DNA of 64,000 bases from Pseudomonas lactis (GCF_001439845.1 NZ_JYLO01000018.1:1-64000); one strand, 5' to 3'. Positions 1 through 8,702 are shown, numbered from the stretch's first letter. Notes: generated from the letters alone by a model not told the origin. Program-made: numbers and translations.

Positions 1-375
1 AGGCGCGCATTCTACAGCAGCCTCATTTGCTGTCAAGTGGTTATTTTCAGAAGTTTTCGAAGATTTCTTCAACAACTTCAACCACTTGCGCTTGCGATCT
101 CTCGTAAGCGGGAGGCGAATTCTACAGGGATCGCCATGAACGTCAACCCCCTTATCTTAAAAAAAGCGAAACACTTACTCGCCTATAAAAACCAGGGTAC
201 CCACCGCCTCTCTATATAGAAGGAGCGCACAACCTAGGGACGCGAATTATCCCCACCCACGCCAATGCATCTGGATCACAACCGAAAGAAGCGCGGCGGG
301 ATCCCGCACAAGCGAGGAACAAGGATGACTGTTGTTGAGACCGACAAATACCAGGAGGGGATAGCTTTACAGAGA
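1..375. other. Intergenic sequence at window edge, no gene seen
   Basis: No convincing coding sequence on either strand. The motif GCG(C/A)ATTCTACAG occurs twice (near 6 and 116), and an AT-rich stretch lies around 150-220. It follows tRNA-Arg(CCT) on the minus strand, so it probably holds that tRNA's terminator or the flank of a gene outside the window. Confidence 0.4.
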
Positions 376-452
376 TGGTGTCCCAGGGCCGGTTCGAACG
401 GCCAACCTTCCCCTTAGGAGGGGGATGCTCTATCCAATTGAGCTACTGGGAC
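376..452 (-). tRNA. tRNA-Arg (anticodon CCT)
   Basis: On the minus strand a 77-nt cloverleaf can be folded. The acceptor stem GTCCCAG pairs with CTGGGAC, the T-arm carries GTTCGAA, the anticodon loop reads CTCCTAA giving anticodon CCT (reads AGG), and the 3' CCA is encoded. Confidence 0.95.
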
Positions 453-770
453 AAATGCCAAACGCTTACCCTGAAGGGCTTGCGACAGACGGCGTGCATC
501 TTAACGGCCGAGGCTGGTTTTGTCATGTCGTCCGTTGGCATTTTGACTGTAGGCCAATCCTTGCGCGTACGTTCATAGCCTCATTCAGCATGCCACGACT
601 TTCACCGTCATCGTGCAAATTGCACTGCACCAATATGCCATCATTGCAAACTGCAACCCTGCGCCCTCAAAAAACAAACTTAACTCGTTGTTTTTATTGG
701 AATAATAGATTGGCACGACATCTGCAAAGTCATAAACACAAAACCAATCGTTCCAGGCACCGTGGAGACT
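453..770. other. Intergenic region, no gene seen
   Basis: About 320 bases upstream of both tRNA-Arg(CCT) (minus) and the small gene at 771 (plus). It must carry both promoters. An AT-rich stretch at roughly 690-712 (TTGTTT followed by AATAATAGA) could serve the small gene, but this is weak. Confidence 0.3.
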
Positions 771-1004
771 ATGATGATGAACAGCGCCCTTCTACTAGCA
801 CTGAACGCTGTGGCACTGGCTACGGTGGTGACGTTTCATTTTCAGCCGACCAGTACTGAAGACGGCGCGCAAATCAGCCAAGCCATTCCCCACCACCTGC
901 AACAGCGCCCTCAGTTGGCACTGATGACTGCAAACCCCCAGTCTCCCATCCGCCTGACCCAAGATACACAATCAGCGCCAGCGGCCGAGCACTGGGTTTT
1001 CTGA
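771..1004 (+). CDS. Small hypothetical protein with N-terminal hydrophobic segment
   Basis: Up to 77 residues. Three ATG codons in a row (771, 774, 777) follow a GGAG at 764-767; the third has the best spacing, so the mature start may be MNSALLLALNAV. The first 20 or so residues form one hydrophobic helix (signal anchor or uncleaved signal). The rest is polar, rich in Gln, Thr and Pro, and ends in WVF. I do not recognise the family. A second small membrane protein starts 12 bases after its stop, so the two probably form one operon. Confidence 0.5.
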   Translation: MMMNSALLLALNAVALATVVTFHFQPTSTEDGAQISQAIPHHLQQRPQLALMTANPQSPIRLTQDTQSAPAAEHWVF

Positions 1005-1015
1005 GAACACTATTC

Positions 1016-1195
1016 ATGTCGAAATCTGCCTGGTTGTTTCTGTGCCTGACGCTCCTATCTGTTGCGCTAGGCCTGGGAGCTACATCACAACAAACTCAAA
1101 CCCTAGCCTTCGTCGCCAGCGCCGTGCTGGGCAGCCTACTGGTACTGACGCTCATCAAGGGTCGCCGAATCAAATTCGATCCGCTCCTGCGCTAA
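1016..1195 (+). CDS. Small two-helix membrane protein, unknown function
   Basis: Reads MSKSAWLFLCLTLLSV and ends in FDPLLR after 59 residues. Two hydrophobic helices (about residues 4-22 and 29-46) are joined by a short Gln/Thr loop, and a basic KGRR patch follows the second helix, which fits an inner-membrane hairpin with a cytoplasmic tail. The ribosome site is weak (GAG overlapping the upstream stop), which suggests translational coupling to the gene at 771-1004. Not recognised as a named family. Confidence 0.45.
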   Translation: MSKSAWLFLCLTLLSVALGLGATSQQTQTLAFVASAVLGSLLVLTLIKGRRIKFDPLLR

Positions 1196-1502
1196 TCCCC
1201 CCATCTCCCTCCCCTACCTTATGTCGCCTGGCACTCGTAAATAGGCGAACAGCTACTAACCTTCAGCTTGAGGGCAAAAGGCCATATCGCTGTAGGACAG
1301 GCGCCCTTCAACCCAGATGCCGTATAGGCTTGAGCGAAGATTGACGAGCTTCGCTGCAGTCACAGGATTTTTTCTAACCAGTCCGCAAAAACGCAAATCA
1401 GTACTGGCATAAAGCCTGTAGGCGGTTCAATATTTGTCACAGAATTGACGCCAATGAAATGTCAAATCTGAGGCATGATGCGGCCTCTTTGCAATTCGGG
1501 TT

Positions 1503-1528
1503 GAACTTTGGTCGTGAGCCTTGTCTTA
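1503..1528 (+). promoter_or_regulatory. AlgU/AlgT (sigma-22)-like promoter of amrZ
   Basis: GAACTT at 1503-1508 is followed 15 bases later by TCTTA at 1524-1528. The extracytoplasmic-function sigma AlgU consensus is GAACTT-N16/17-TCTGA. In P. aeruginosa amrZ (algZ) is known to be AlgT-dependent, so this near match 58 bases before the amrZ ATG is a plausible promoter. The spacer is one base short. Confidence 0.45.
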
Positions 1529-1585
1529 ACACTCATCTTGCGGCCAATTCCAGAAACCGCTCCCCTGAACTAACCGGTTAAATAT

Positions 1586-1912
1586 ATGCGCCCATTGAAA
1601 CAGGCAATTTATTCCAGCCGTACGGCTGACAAATTCGTCGTACGTCTGCCAGACGGAATGCGGGAACGCATTGCCGAGGTGGCTCGCAATCATCACCGCA
1701 GCATGAACTCCGAAATCATCGCACGCCTGGAACAAAGCCTTATTCAGGAAGGTGCCTTGGGTGAAGAGTTGAGCATGCGCCTGGACAGCCCCGAGCTGTC
1801 ACTGCACGAACGCGAACTGCTGCAGCGTTTTCGTCAGCTCTCCCACCGCCAGCAAAATGCTCTCGTCTCGCTTATCGCGCATGACGTGGAGGCGGCCGCA
1901 GAAGCCAATTGA
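1586..1912 (+). CDS. amrZ: AmrZ, Arc-type ribbon-helix-helix regulator of alginate and motility
   Basis: A 108-residue DNA-binding regulator that in pseudomonads controls alginate, flagellar, exopolysaccharide and c-di-GMP genes. It begins MRPLKQAIYSSRTADKFVVR. The beta-strand residues K16, V18 and R20 correspond to the K18/V20/R22 DNA contacts of P. aeruginosa AmrZ, whose N-terminus is two residues longer. The ribbon-helix-helix spans about 12-60 and a C-terminal oligomerisation region about 65-105 (SPELSLHERELLQRFRQL). It is monocistronic, with an AlgU-like promoter upstream and a hairpin terminator at 1931. The ATG is chosen from family length; no strong Shine-Dalgarno is visible. Confidence 0.93.
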   Translation: MRPLKQAIYSSRTADKFVVRLPDGMRERIAEVARNHHRSMNSEIIARLEQSLIQEGALGEELSMRLDSPELSLHERELLQRFRQLSHRQQNALVSLIAHDVEAAAEAN

Positions 1913-1930
1913 TTGACACCTGAAAGCCGA

Positions 1931-1956
1931 AGCCAGCCATGTGCTGGCTTTTTTTT
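1931..1956 (+). terminator. Rho-independent terminator of amrZ
   Basis: AGCCAGC (1931-1937) pairs with GCTGGCT (1943-1949) across a 5-base loop and is followed by a run of T. It lies 19 bases past the amrZ stop. Confidence 0.85.
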
Positions 1957-2013
1957 GCCTGGAATTTGGGAATAAGAAGCAAAGCGAGGGCAGGTTTGCC
2001 CCCGCTGGAAGGG

Positions 2014-3456
2014 TCAGAGCAGAAAGATCGTTGCCAGGCCCAGGAAGATAAAGAAACCACCACTGTCAGTCATGGCCGTGATCATCACACTGGCACCCAT
2101 GGCGGGATCGCGACCTAGACGCGCCAAGGTCATGGGAATCAATACCCCCATCAAGGCCGCCAGCAACAGGTTAAGGGTCATGGCCGCAGTCATTACCACG
2201 CCCAGGGACCAACTGCCGTAGAGCAAGTAGGCCACCACGCCAATCACGCCGCCCCACACCAATCCGTTGATGAGGCCAACAGCCAGCTCCTTGCGCAACA
2301 GCCGCGAGGAATTGGCCGTACTGACCTGGTCCAGCGCCATTGCGCGCACGATCATGGTGATGGTCTGGTTCCCGGAGTTCCCGCCAATGCCCGCCACAAT
2401 CGGCATCAACGCCGCCAAGGCCACCAGCTTCTCGATGGAGCCTTCAAACAACCCGATCACGCGAGAAGCGATAAACGCGGTAATCAGATTAATAGCCAGC
2501 CAGGCCCAGCGGTTATGCAGTGAACGCCAGACCGACGCGAAAATATCTTCCTCTTCACGCAAACCCGCCATGTTGAGGACTTCGGTTTCACTTTCCTCAC
2601 GGATCAAGTCGACGATTTCATCGATGGTCAGACGACCGATCAACTTGCCGTTCTTATCCACCACCGGAGCCGAGATCAAGTCGTAACGCTCGAACGCCTG
2701 GGCCGCGTCGTAGGCATCTTCGTCCGGATGGAAGCTCACGGTATCGCTGGCCATCAGGTCAGCAACTTTCTTCTCCGGATCATTGACCAGCAGGCGCTTG
2801 ATCGGCAAAACGCCCTTGAGGATCCCCTCATAGTCGACCACAAACAATTTGTCGGTGTGGCCGGGCAATTCTTTTAGACGGCGCAGGTAACGCAACACCA
2901 CTTCCAGGCTGACGTCTTCGCGAATGGTGACCATCTCGAAGTCCATCAGGGCGCCGACCTGATCCTCGTCGTACGACAGCGCGGAACGCACACGCTCACG
3001 CTGCTGCGTATCGAGCGCCTCCATCAACTCATGGACAACATCACGGGGCAGCTCAGGTGCCAGGTCAGCAAGCTCGTCCGCATCCATCTCCTTGGCGGCA
3101 GCCAGGAGCTCGTGGTCATCCATGTCGGCGATGAGCGTTTCACGCACCGAGTCCGATACTTCCAGCAGGATGTCACCGTCGCGATCAGCCTTGACCAACT
3201 GCCACAGGGTCAGTCGATCATCCAGCGGCAAGGCTTCAAGAATATAGGCGACGTCGGCGGAGTGCAGGTCATCGAGCTTGCGTTGCAACTCGACGAGGTT
3301 TTGCCGGTGAACCAGGTTTTCGACGCGGTCGTGGTTCGGACCTTCCTGGCGGTGCGTGAGGTCTTCGACCACGCGCTGGCGCTGCAGCAGCTCGATAACT
3401 TGAGCCAGACGATCCTGCAGGCTTTCTTGTGTTTTCTTTACTTCTACTTCGGTCAT
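2014..3456 (-). CDS. mgtE: Magnesium transporter MgtE
   Basis: A 480-residue Mg2+-gated channel/transporter of the inner membrane. Order of domains: N-terminal superhelical MgtE_N domain (about 30-150), tandem CBS domains (about 150-280) that sense cytosolic Mg2+, a plug helix, then five transmembrane helices ending in the characteristic ITAMTDSGGFFIFLGLAT. The start MTEVEVKK is preferred to a longer reading because GGAG sits 8 bases upstream and it gives the usual family length. It is transcribed alone on the minus strand. Confidence 0.93.
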   Translation of the reverse strand: MTEVEVKKTQESLQDRLAQVIELLQRQRVVEDLTHRQEGPNHDRVENLVHRQNLVELQRKLDDLHSADVAYILEALPLDDRLTLWQLVKADRDGDILLEVSDSVRETLIADMDDHELLAAAKEMDADELADLAPELPRDVVHELMEALDTQQRERVRSALSYDEDQVGALMDFEMVTIREDVSLEVVLRYLRRLKELPGHTDKLFVVDYEGILKGVLPIKRLLVNDPEKKVADLMASDTVSFHPDEDAYDAAQAFERYDLISAPVVDKNGKLIGRLTIDEIVDLIREESETEVLNMAGLREEEDIFASVWRSLHNRWAWLAINLITAFIASRVIGLFEGSIEKLVALAALMPIVAGIGGNSGNQTITMIVRAMALDQVSTANSSRLLRKELAVGLINGLVWGGVIGVVAYLLYGSWSLGVVMTAAMTLNLLLAALMGVLIPMTLARLGRDPAMGASVMITAMTDSGGFFIFLGLATIFLL

Positions 3457-3770
3457 AGGCGAACTCCACTCCCAGCAGCGGGGCACGCCGGAAGGATCAA
3501 TCAGTCAATTCATGATTGGTAAAACGGGGTACTGAGTAACTACTGGGTAAGTCCATGGAGGTATTCCACAAGCCCCGGCGGGGCTGACGGGCGCATGATA
3601 CACCGCCCGGACGTTTTAAACGTTAAAAAACTGGAAAGAACAAGCGCTTGCACGCCAAAGCTCAGTATTGGCTGCATCTATGAACTGCGACGACGCAGGC
3701 GCAGGGGAAAACACATGAGGAGGGAGAAAAAGGAGAACGCCGGATAAAAGCTACACAAACCCCAGACGGC
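3457..3770. other. mgtE upstream region, no gene
   Basis: About 310 bases between mgtE and the tRNA-Arg cluster. A GC-rich palindrome AGCCCCGGCGGGGCT lies near 3571, about 120 bases before the mgtE ATG; it could be a leader hairpin. No recognisable Mg2+ riboswitch (M-box or mgtA-type) was seen. Confidence 0.35.
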
Positions 3771-3797
3771 AAAAAGCCCGCACTAGGCGGGCTTTTT
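3771..3797 (-). terminator. Terminator after the tRNA cluster
   Basis: GCCCGC (3776-3781) and GCGGGC (3787-3792) form a stem flanked by A5 on one side and T5 on the other. It can act in both directions and closes the minus-strand tRNA-Ser/tRNA-Arg unit. Confidence 0.8.
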
Positions 3798-3804
3798 GTT
3801 TGTA

Positions 3805-3881
3805 TGGTGCACTCGACAGGATTCGAACCTGTGACCGCTCGGTTCGTAGCCGAGTACTCTATCCAGCTGAGCTACGAGTGC
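3805..3881 (-). tRNA. tRNA-Arg (anticodon ACG), copy 1
   Basis: A 77-nt cloverleaf with acceptor GCACTCG/CGAGTGC, anticodon loop CTACGAA (ACG, reads CGN after A-to-I editing), T-arm GTTCGAA and encoded CCA. It is identical to the second copy 73 bases away. Confidence 0.97.
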
Positions 3882-3953
3882 AGATTGTGTTTTTAGACCA
3901 GATCACAACTGGTTGGAGCCAAGCTACCTGCATCGCTGCAACTAACTCTTAAA

Positions 3954-4030
3954 TGGTGCACTCGACAGGATTCGAACCTGTGACCGCTCGGTTCGTAGCC
4001 GAGTACTCTATCCAGCTGAGCTACGAGTGC
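3954..4030 (-). tRNA. tRNA-Arg (anticodon ACG), copy 2
   Basis: Same 77 bases as the copy at 3805-3881, including the encoded CCA. The tandem identical copies suggest recent duplication or gene conversion and extra dosage for the common CGN codons. Confidence 0.97.
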
Positions 4031-4138
4031 ATTTGTTGCCGCGCATTATAGGCCGTTCAATCTCTATGTAAAGCTATTTTTTCGAGTATTTTCAACAACT
4101 TACCGAAAAAACCAGATTGCAACGTACTAAGCAAATAA

Positions 4139-4229
4139 TGGCGGAGAACGGGGGATTCGAACCCCCGACACCCTTTTGAGGTGTACTCCCTTAGCAGGGG
4201 AGCGCCTTCGGCCACTCGGCCAGCTCTCC
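4139..4229 (-). tRNA. tRNA-Ser (anticodon GCT)
   Basis: A 91-nt class II tRNA with a long variable arm. The acceptor GGAGAGC pairs with GTTCTCC, the anticodon loop is CTGCTAA (GCT, reads AGC/AGU) and CCA is encoded. It lies just downstream of csrA on the same strand, a common Pseudomonas arrangement. Confidence 0.96.
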
Positions 4230-4291
4230 GCAACACGGGGCGTATATTAACCACGTTCCTCCCCGTTTGCAAACATAAAAAACGATAAAAA

Positions 4292-4480
4292 TTAAAGGCT
4301 TGGTTCTTCGTCCTTCTCTTTCTTGATCCGCAGGTAGATTTCCTCGCGGTGGACCGCCACCTCTTTCGGAGCATTAACCCCAATACGTACTTGATTGCCT
4401 TTGACGCCGAGCACGGTCACGGTGATTTCGCCATCACCGATAATCAGGCTTTCTGCGCAACGACGAGTCAGAATCAGCAT
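4292..4480 (-). CDS. csrA: Carbon storage regulator CsrA/RsmA
   Basis: A 62-residue homodimeric RNA-binding protein that binds GGA motifs in leaders of mRNAs for exoproducts, motility and biofilm genes and is titrated by Rsm small RNAs. It starts MLILTRRCAESLIIGDGEI and contains VKGNQVRIGVNAPKEVAVHR, with the conserved R44 region and terminal acidic tail. The start is set by AGGTGAAAGGT directly before ATG; an upstream in-frame extension is not needed. A terminator at 4611-4643 separates it from lysC, so it has its own promoter between 4481 and 4610. The gene order lysC-csrA-tRNA-Ser is typical of the genus. Confidence 0.97.
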   Translation of the reverse strand: MLILTRRCAESLIIGDGEITVTVLGVKGNQVRIGVNAPKEVAVHREEIYLRIKKEKDEEPSL

Positions 4481-4610
4481 ACCTTTCACCTCACGCATTT
4501 CAGTTCAGGAACAACAGTCTGCAAAAAAAAAGCATTCAACCTACAACCAAAAGGTCGTAGCCCTACTCGCTAAGTATTGTCGAGCCCATGCAAAAGACCA
4601 TGTACCCCAC

Positions 4611-4643
4611 AAAAAAATGAAAGGCGCGGTAAACCGCGCCTTC
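4611..4643 (-). terminator. Terminator of lysC
   Basis: AAGGCGCGG (4622-4630) pairs with CCGCGCCTT (4635-4643); on the minus strand the stem is followed by a T-rich run (complement of A7 at 4611-4617). Confidence 0.85.
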
Positions 4644-4654
4644 CTGGCAACGCA

Positions 4655-5896
4655 TTACTCGCCCTGTCGGGCCGGAGCATCCAGCTCAAAAGCTGTGTGC
4701 AGCGCGCGTACAGCCAGTTCCAGGTACTTCTCTTCGAGCACTACCGAGACTTTGATTTCCGAGGTGGAAATCATCTGGATGTTGATACCCTCCTTGGCAA
4801 GGGCCCCGAACATACGGCTGGCAACCCCAGCATGGGAACGCATGCCCACCCCTACGATCGACACCTTGGCAATCTTGGTATCGCCGACCACTTCACGGGC
4901 GCCAATCTCGCTCGCCGTGTTCTGCAGGATTTTCAATGCCGCATCGTATTCGTTGCGGTGCACAGTGAAGGTGAAATCGGTGGTGTTATCGTGCGAAACG
5001 TTCTGCACGATCATGTCGACTTCAACATTCGCATCGCTGACAGGGCCCAGAATCTTGAAAGCCACGCCCGGGGTGTCTGGCACGCCACGGATCGTCAGCT
5101 TGGCTTCATCGCGATTGAAAGCGATGCCGGAAATGATCGGCTGTTCCATGGATTCCTCTTCATCAATAGTAATGAGGGTGCCCGGACCCTCCTTGAAGCT
5201 GTGCAATACGCGCAGCGGAACGTTGTACTTGCCGGCGAACTCCACCGCGCGAATCTGCAACACCTTGGAACCAAGGCTGGCCATTTCCAGCATTTCTTCA
5301 AAGGTGATCTTGTCCAGGCGCTGGGCCACTGGCACCACGCGTGGATCAGTGGTGTAGACGCCATCCACATCGGTATAGATCTGGCATTCGTCAGCCTTGA
5401 GCGCTGCCGCCAGGGCCACACCGGTGGTGTCCGAACCGCCACGACCGAGCGTGGTGATGTTGCCGTGTTCATCCACGCCCTGGAAACCCGCTACAACTAC
5501 CACGCGCCCTGCTTTCAGATCAGTACGAATTTTCTGATCATCAATTTGCAGGATCCGCGCCTTGGTATGTGCGCTGTCTGTAAGGATGCGCACCTGGCTA
5601 CCAGTGTAGGACACCGCTGGCACGCCACGCTTGTTCAGCGCCATGGCCAACAGCGCAATGGTCACCTGCTCGCCCGTGGAGACGATCACATCCAGCTCAC
5701 GCGGCAGCGGCTGTTGATCACCACTGATGGCCTTGGCCAGATCGATCAGGCGATTAGTCTCGCCACTCATGGCCGACAGCACCACTACCAGGTCATCACC
5801 GGCATCGCGGAACTTCTTAACCTTGTCGGCGACCTGCTCGATTCTTTCGACAGAACCGACCGAGGTGCCTCCAAATTTCTGTACGATCAAAGCCAT
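4655..5896 (-). CDS. lysC: Aspartate kinase
   Basis: A 413-residue aspartokinase that phosphorylates L-aspartate at the first step of the lysine, threonine and methionine pathway. The N-terminal nucleotide-binding signature ALIVQKFGGTSVGSVERI is intact, as is TLGRGGSDTTAV-like TTLGRGGSDTTGVALA (about 200-215). Two ACT domains follow in the last 150 residues (VSIVGVGMRSHAGVASRMF), the site of feedback inhibition by lysine/threonine. An upstream TTG in frame is ignored in favour of ATG at 5896. It lies between alaS and csrA on the same strand, 94 bases after alaS, so alaS and lysC may be co-transcribed. Confidence 0.96.
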   Translation of the reverse strand: MALIVQKFGGTSVGSVERIEQVADKVKKFRDAGDDLVVVLSAMSGETNRLIDLAKAISGDQQPLPRELDVIVSTGEQVTIALLAMALNKRGVPAVSYTGSQVRILTDSAHTKARILQIDDQKIRTDLKAGRVVVVAGFQGVDEHGNITTLGRGGSDTTGVALAAALKADECQIYTDVDGVYTTDPRVVPVAQRLDKITFEEMLEMASLGSKVLQIRAVEFAGKYNVPLRVLHSFKEGPGTLITIDEEESMEQPIISGIAFNRDEAKLTIRGVPDTPGVAFKILGPVSDANVEVDMIVQNVSHDNTTDFTFTVHRNEYDAALKILQNTASEIGAREVVGDTKIAKVSIVGVGMRSHAGVASRMFGALAKEGINIQMISTSEIKVSVVLEEKYLELAVRALHTAFELDAPARQGE

Positions 5897-5990
5897 TTCC
5901 AAGCCGCCTCAGCCCGTAAAGGGGCGCCTAATATCAATCCACCCGCACTGAACAAGCCCGTGACTAGACCACGGGCCGGTTAACAGTGCC

Positions 5991-8609
5991 TTAAATACCT
6001 GCCTCGACAAATGGCACGGTCAAGGCCAGCGCCGCGTCCAGGGCTGCGGCATCGACACCACCGCCTTGCGCCATGTCCGGACGACCACCGCCCTTGCCGC
6101 CTACTGTCGCAGCGGCCTGTTTCATCAAATCACCGGCTTTGAGTTGGCCAGTCAGGTCCTTGGTTACACCAGCAACCAGAACGACCTTATCCTCATGGAC
6201 ACTGCCGAGCAGGATCACTGCGCGGCCGAGCTTGTTCTTCAACTGATCGACCAAGGCCAACAGCGCCTTGCCATCCTGGCCGTCCAGGCGCGCTGCCAGG
6301 ACTTTTACGTCCTTGACGTCCACCGCCGCGGCCGACAGGTCATCGCCCGCAGCGCTGGCCGCCTTGGCCTGCAACTGCTCCAGCTGTTTCTCCAGCGCAC
6401 GGTTGCGCTCCAGCACGGCGGACAGCTTGTCGATCAGGTTGTCGCGGCTGCCCTTGACCAGGCCGGCTGCTTCCTTGAGTTGTTCTTCGGCTGCATTGAG
6501 GTAAGCCAGGGCCGCAGCACCGGTCACCGCCTCAATACGACGCACGCCCGAGGCCACACCGCCTTCGCTGATGATCTTCAGCAGGCCGATATCGCCGGTG
6601 CGGTTGGCGTGGATGCCACCACACAGCTCTACCGAGAAGCTGCCGCCCATGCTCAGCACGCGGACTTCGTCGCCGTACTTCTCGCCAAACAGCGCCATGG
6701 CGCCTTTGTTCCTGGCGGTCTCGATATCGGTTTCTTCGGTTTCAACCGGGGTGTTCTTGCGAATCTCGGCGTTGACGATGTCTTCCAGAGCCTTGATCTG
6801 CTCAGGCTTGATCGCTTCAAAGTGGCTGAAGTCAAAACGCAGGCGCTGGCTGTCCACCAACGAACCTTTTTGCTGCACGTGCTCGCCCAGTACCTGGCGC
6901 AGCGCGGCATGCAGCAAGTGAGTCGCCGAGTGGTTCAACGCGGTGGCATGCCTTACGTCAGCGTCGACCTGGGTGTCTACCGGCGCACCCACGGTCAAGT
7001 TGCCCAGCACCAGCACACCGTGATGCAGGAAAGCCCCGCCGGTCTTGGTGGTGTCGCGCACATCAAAACGACCGGATGTCGAGCTCAGGAAACCGCAATC
7101 GCCAATCTGGCCACCCGACTCGGCATAGAACGGCGTCTGGTCCAGCACCACAACCGCCTCTTCACCTTCGCTCAACACGTCGACCGACTTGCCGTCTTTA
7201 TAGATGGCGATGATCTTGGCCGAGCCCGCAGTGGCCTTGTAGCCGGTGAACTCGGTCGGTACGTCGACCTTGACCAGGGTGTTGTAGTCCAGGCCAAAGG
7301 AGCTGGCCGAACGTGCACGCACGCGCTGGGCTTCCATTTCACGCTCGAAACCGGCTTCGTCGACGGTCAACTCACGCTCGCGGGCGATGTCGGCGGTCAG
7401 GTCCATCGGGAAACCATAGGTGTCGTACAGCTTGAACACCACATCACCCGGCACCACGGTGCCTTTGAGCTCAGCCAGGTCCTGTTCCAGAATCTTCAGG
7501 CCGTGCTCCAGGGTCTTGGAGAATTGCTCTTCTTCAGCCTTGAGCACACGCTCGATGTTGCTTTGCTGTTGCTTGAGTTCCGGGAAGGCATCGCCCATCT
7601 CGGCAACCAGTGCGGCCACGATCTTGTAGAAGAAGCTGCCGGTAGCGCCCAGCTTGTTACCGTGGCGGCACGCGCGACGGATGATGCGACGCAGCACGTA
7701 GCCACGGCCTTCGTTGGACGGCAGCACGCCGTCGGCGATCAGGAAACCGCAGGAACGGATGTGGTCCGACACGACCTTGAGCGAAGACTGGCCTTCATTG
7801 GCACAGCCAATGGCCGCCGCCGAAGCGCTCAGCAGGTTGGTGAACAGGTCGATTTCGTAGTTGGAGTGAACGTGCTGCATCACCGCACTGATCCGCTCCA
7901 GGCCCATGCCGGTGTCCACCGACGGTGCCGGCAGCGGATGCAACACACCATCGGCGGTGCGGTTGAACTGCATGAACACGTTGTTCCAGATCTCGATGTA
8001 ACGGTCGCCGTCTTCTTCTGGCGAGCCTGGCGGGCCACCCCAGATATCGTCGCCGTGATCGTAGAAAATCTCGGTGCACGGGCCGCAAGGGCCGGTATCG
8101 CCCATGGTCCAGAAGTTATCGGAGGCGTAAGGCGCACCTTTGTTGTCGCCGATACGGATCATGCGTTCGGCAGGTACACCGATTTGCTGGGTCCAGATGT
8201 CATACGCTTCATCGTCCGTCGCGTACACGGTGACCCAGAGTTTTTCCTTGGGCAGCTTCAGCACGCCGGTGAGGAAGGTCCAGGCGAACGTGATCGCGTC
8301 TTTCTTGAAATAGTCGCCGAAGCTGAAGTTACCCAGCATCTCGAAAAAGGTGTGGTGACGGGCGGTGTAGCCGACGTTTTCCAGGTCGCTGTTCTTGCCG
8401 CCGGCGCGTACGCACTTCTGGCTGCTGGTGGCGCGGGTGTAGGCGCGCTTTTCCTGGCCCAGGAAGCAGTCCTTGAACTGGTTCATCCCCGCGTTAGTGA
8501 ACAGCAGGGTTGGGTCATTGCCTGGGATCAAGGAGCTGGAGGCTACACGGGTGTGACCTTGCTCTTCGAAGAAGCGAAGGAAGGCTTCACGGATTTCTGC
8601 GCTTTTCAT
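5991..8609 (-). CDS. alaS: Alanyl-tRNA synthetase
   Basis: An 872-residue class II synthetase charging tRNA-Ala. Catalytic core at the N-terminus (MKSAEIREAFLRFF, TNAGMNQFKD, HHTFFEMLGNFSFGDYFKK), tRNA-recognition domain, editing domain with the zinc ligands HSATHLLH (about 565) and CGGIHANRTGDIG (about 665), and the C-terminal C-Ala domain (GGKGGGRPDMAQGGG). The start MKSAE is preferred because GGAAGA lies upstream and family members begin there. A perfect palindrome containing the likely -10 box lies about 60 bases upstream (8671-8702), recalling AlaRS autorepression in E. coli. Confidence 0.97.
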   Translation of the reverse strand: MKSAEIREAFLRFFEEQGHTRVASSSLIPGNDPTLLFTNAGMNQFKDCFLGQEKRAYTRATSSQKCVRAGGKNSDLENVGYTARHHTFFEMLGNFSFGDYFKKDAITFAWTFLTGVLKLPKEKLWVTVYATDDEAYDIWTQQIGVPAERMIRIGDNKGAPYASDNFWTMGDTGPCGPCTEIFYDHGDDIWGGPPGSPEEDGDRYIEIWNNVFMQFNRTADGVLHPLPAPSVDTGMGLERISAVMQHVHSNYEIDLFTNLLSASAAAIGCANEGQSSLKVVSDHIRSCGFLIADGVLPSNEGRGYVLRRIIRRACRHGNKLGATGSFFYKIVAALVAEMGDAFPELKQQQSNIERVLKAEEEQFSKTLEHGLKILEQDLAELKGTVVPGDVVFKLYDTYGFPMDLTADIARERELTVDEAGFEREMEAQRVRARSASSFGLDYNTLVKVDVPTEFTGYKATAGSAKIIAIYKDGKSVDVLSEGEEAVVVLDQTPFYAESGGQIGDCGFLSSTSGRFDVRDTTKTGGAFLHHGVLVLGNLTVGAPVDTQVDADVRHATALNHSATHLLHAALRQVLGEHVQQKGSLVDSQRLRFDFSHFEAIKPEQIKALEDIVNAEIRKNTPVETEETDIETARNKGAMALFGEKYGDEVRVLSMGGSFSVELCGGIHANRTGDIGLLKIISEGGVASGVRRIEAVTGAAALAYLNAAEEQLKEAAGLVKGSRDNLIDKLSAVLERNRALEKQLEQLQAKAASAAGDDLSAAAVDVKDVKVLAARLDGQDGKALLALVDQLKNKLGRAVILLGSVHEDKVVLVAGVTKDLTGQLKAGDLMKQAAATVGGKGGGRPDMAQGGGVDAAALDAALALTVPFVEAGI

Positions 8610-8670
8610 TAGGTTCTTCCACGGAGGCTGCGGCCAAAGGCCAGTGCGCAACATCATCAGACGGAGCGAC

Positions 8671-8702
8671 GGCAAAGGGCCGCATTATATCGGCCCTTTG
8701 CC
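8671..8702 (-). promoter_or_regulatory. Candidate alaS promoter inside a 12-bp palindrome
   Basis: GGCAAAGGGCCG (8671-8682) and CGGCCCTTTGCC (8691-8702) are perfect inverted repeats. The 8-base centre contains TATAAT on the minus strand (8684-8689), so the predicted start point falls in the distal arm. No T-run follows, so it is not a terminator for ltaE. E. coli AlaRS represses alaS by binding a palindrome flanking the start site; this element could do the same. Confidence 0.5.

Noticed and set aside
37..219. 60-codon plus-strand frame at the window start
   Set aside because: No ribosome site, and the composition is that of an intergenic region.
4577..5983. 468-codon open frame on the plus strand
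   Set aside because: Antisense to lysC, which has clear aspartokinase motifs.
6066..8612. 848-codon open frame on the plus strand
   Set aside because: It lies wholly antisense to alaS; the high GC content and codon use of alaS leave the opposite strand open. No ribosome site and no family resemblance.
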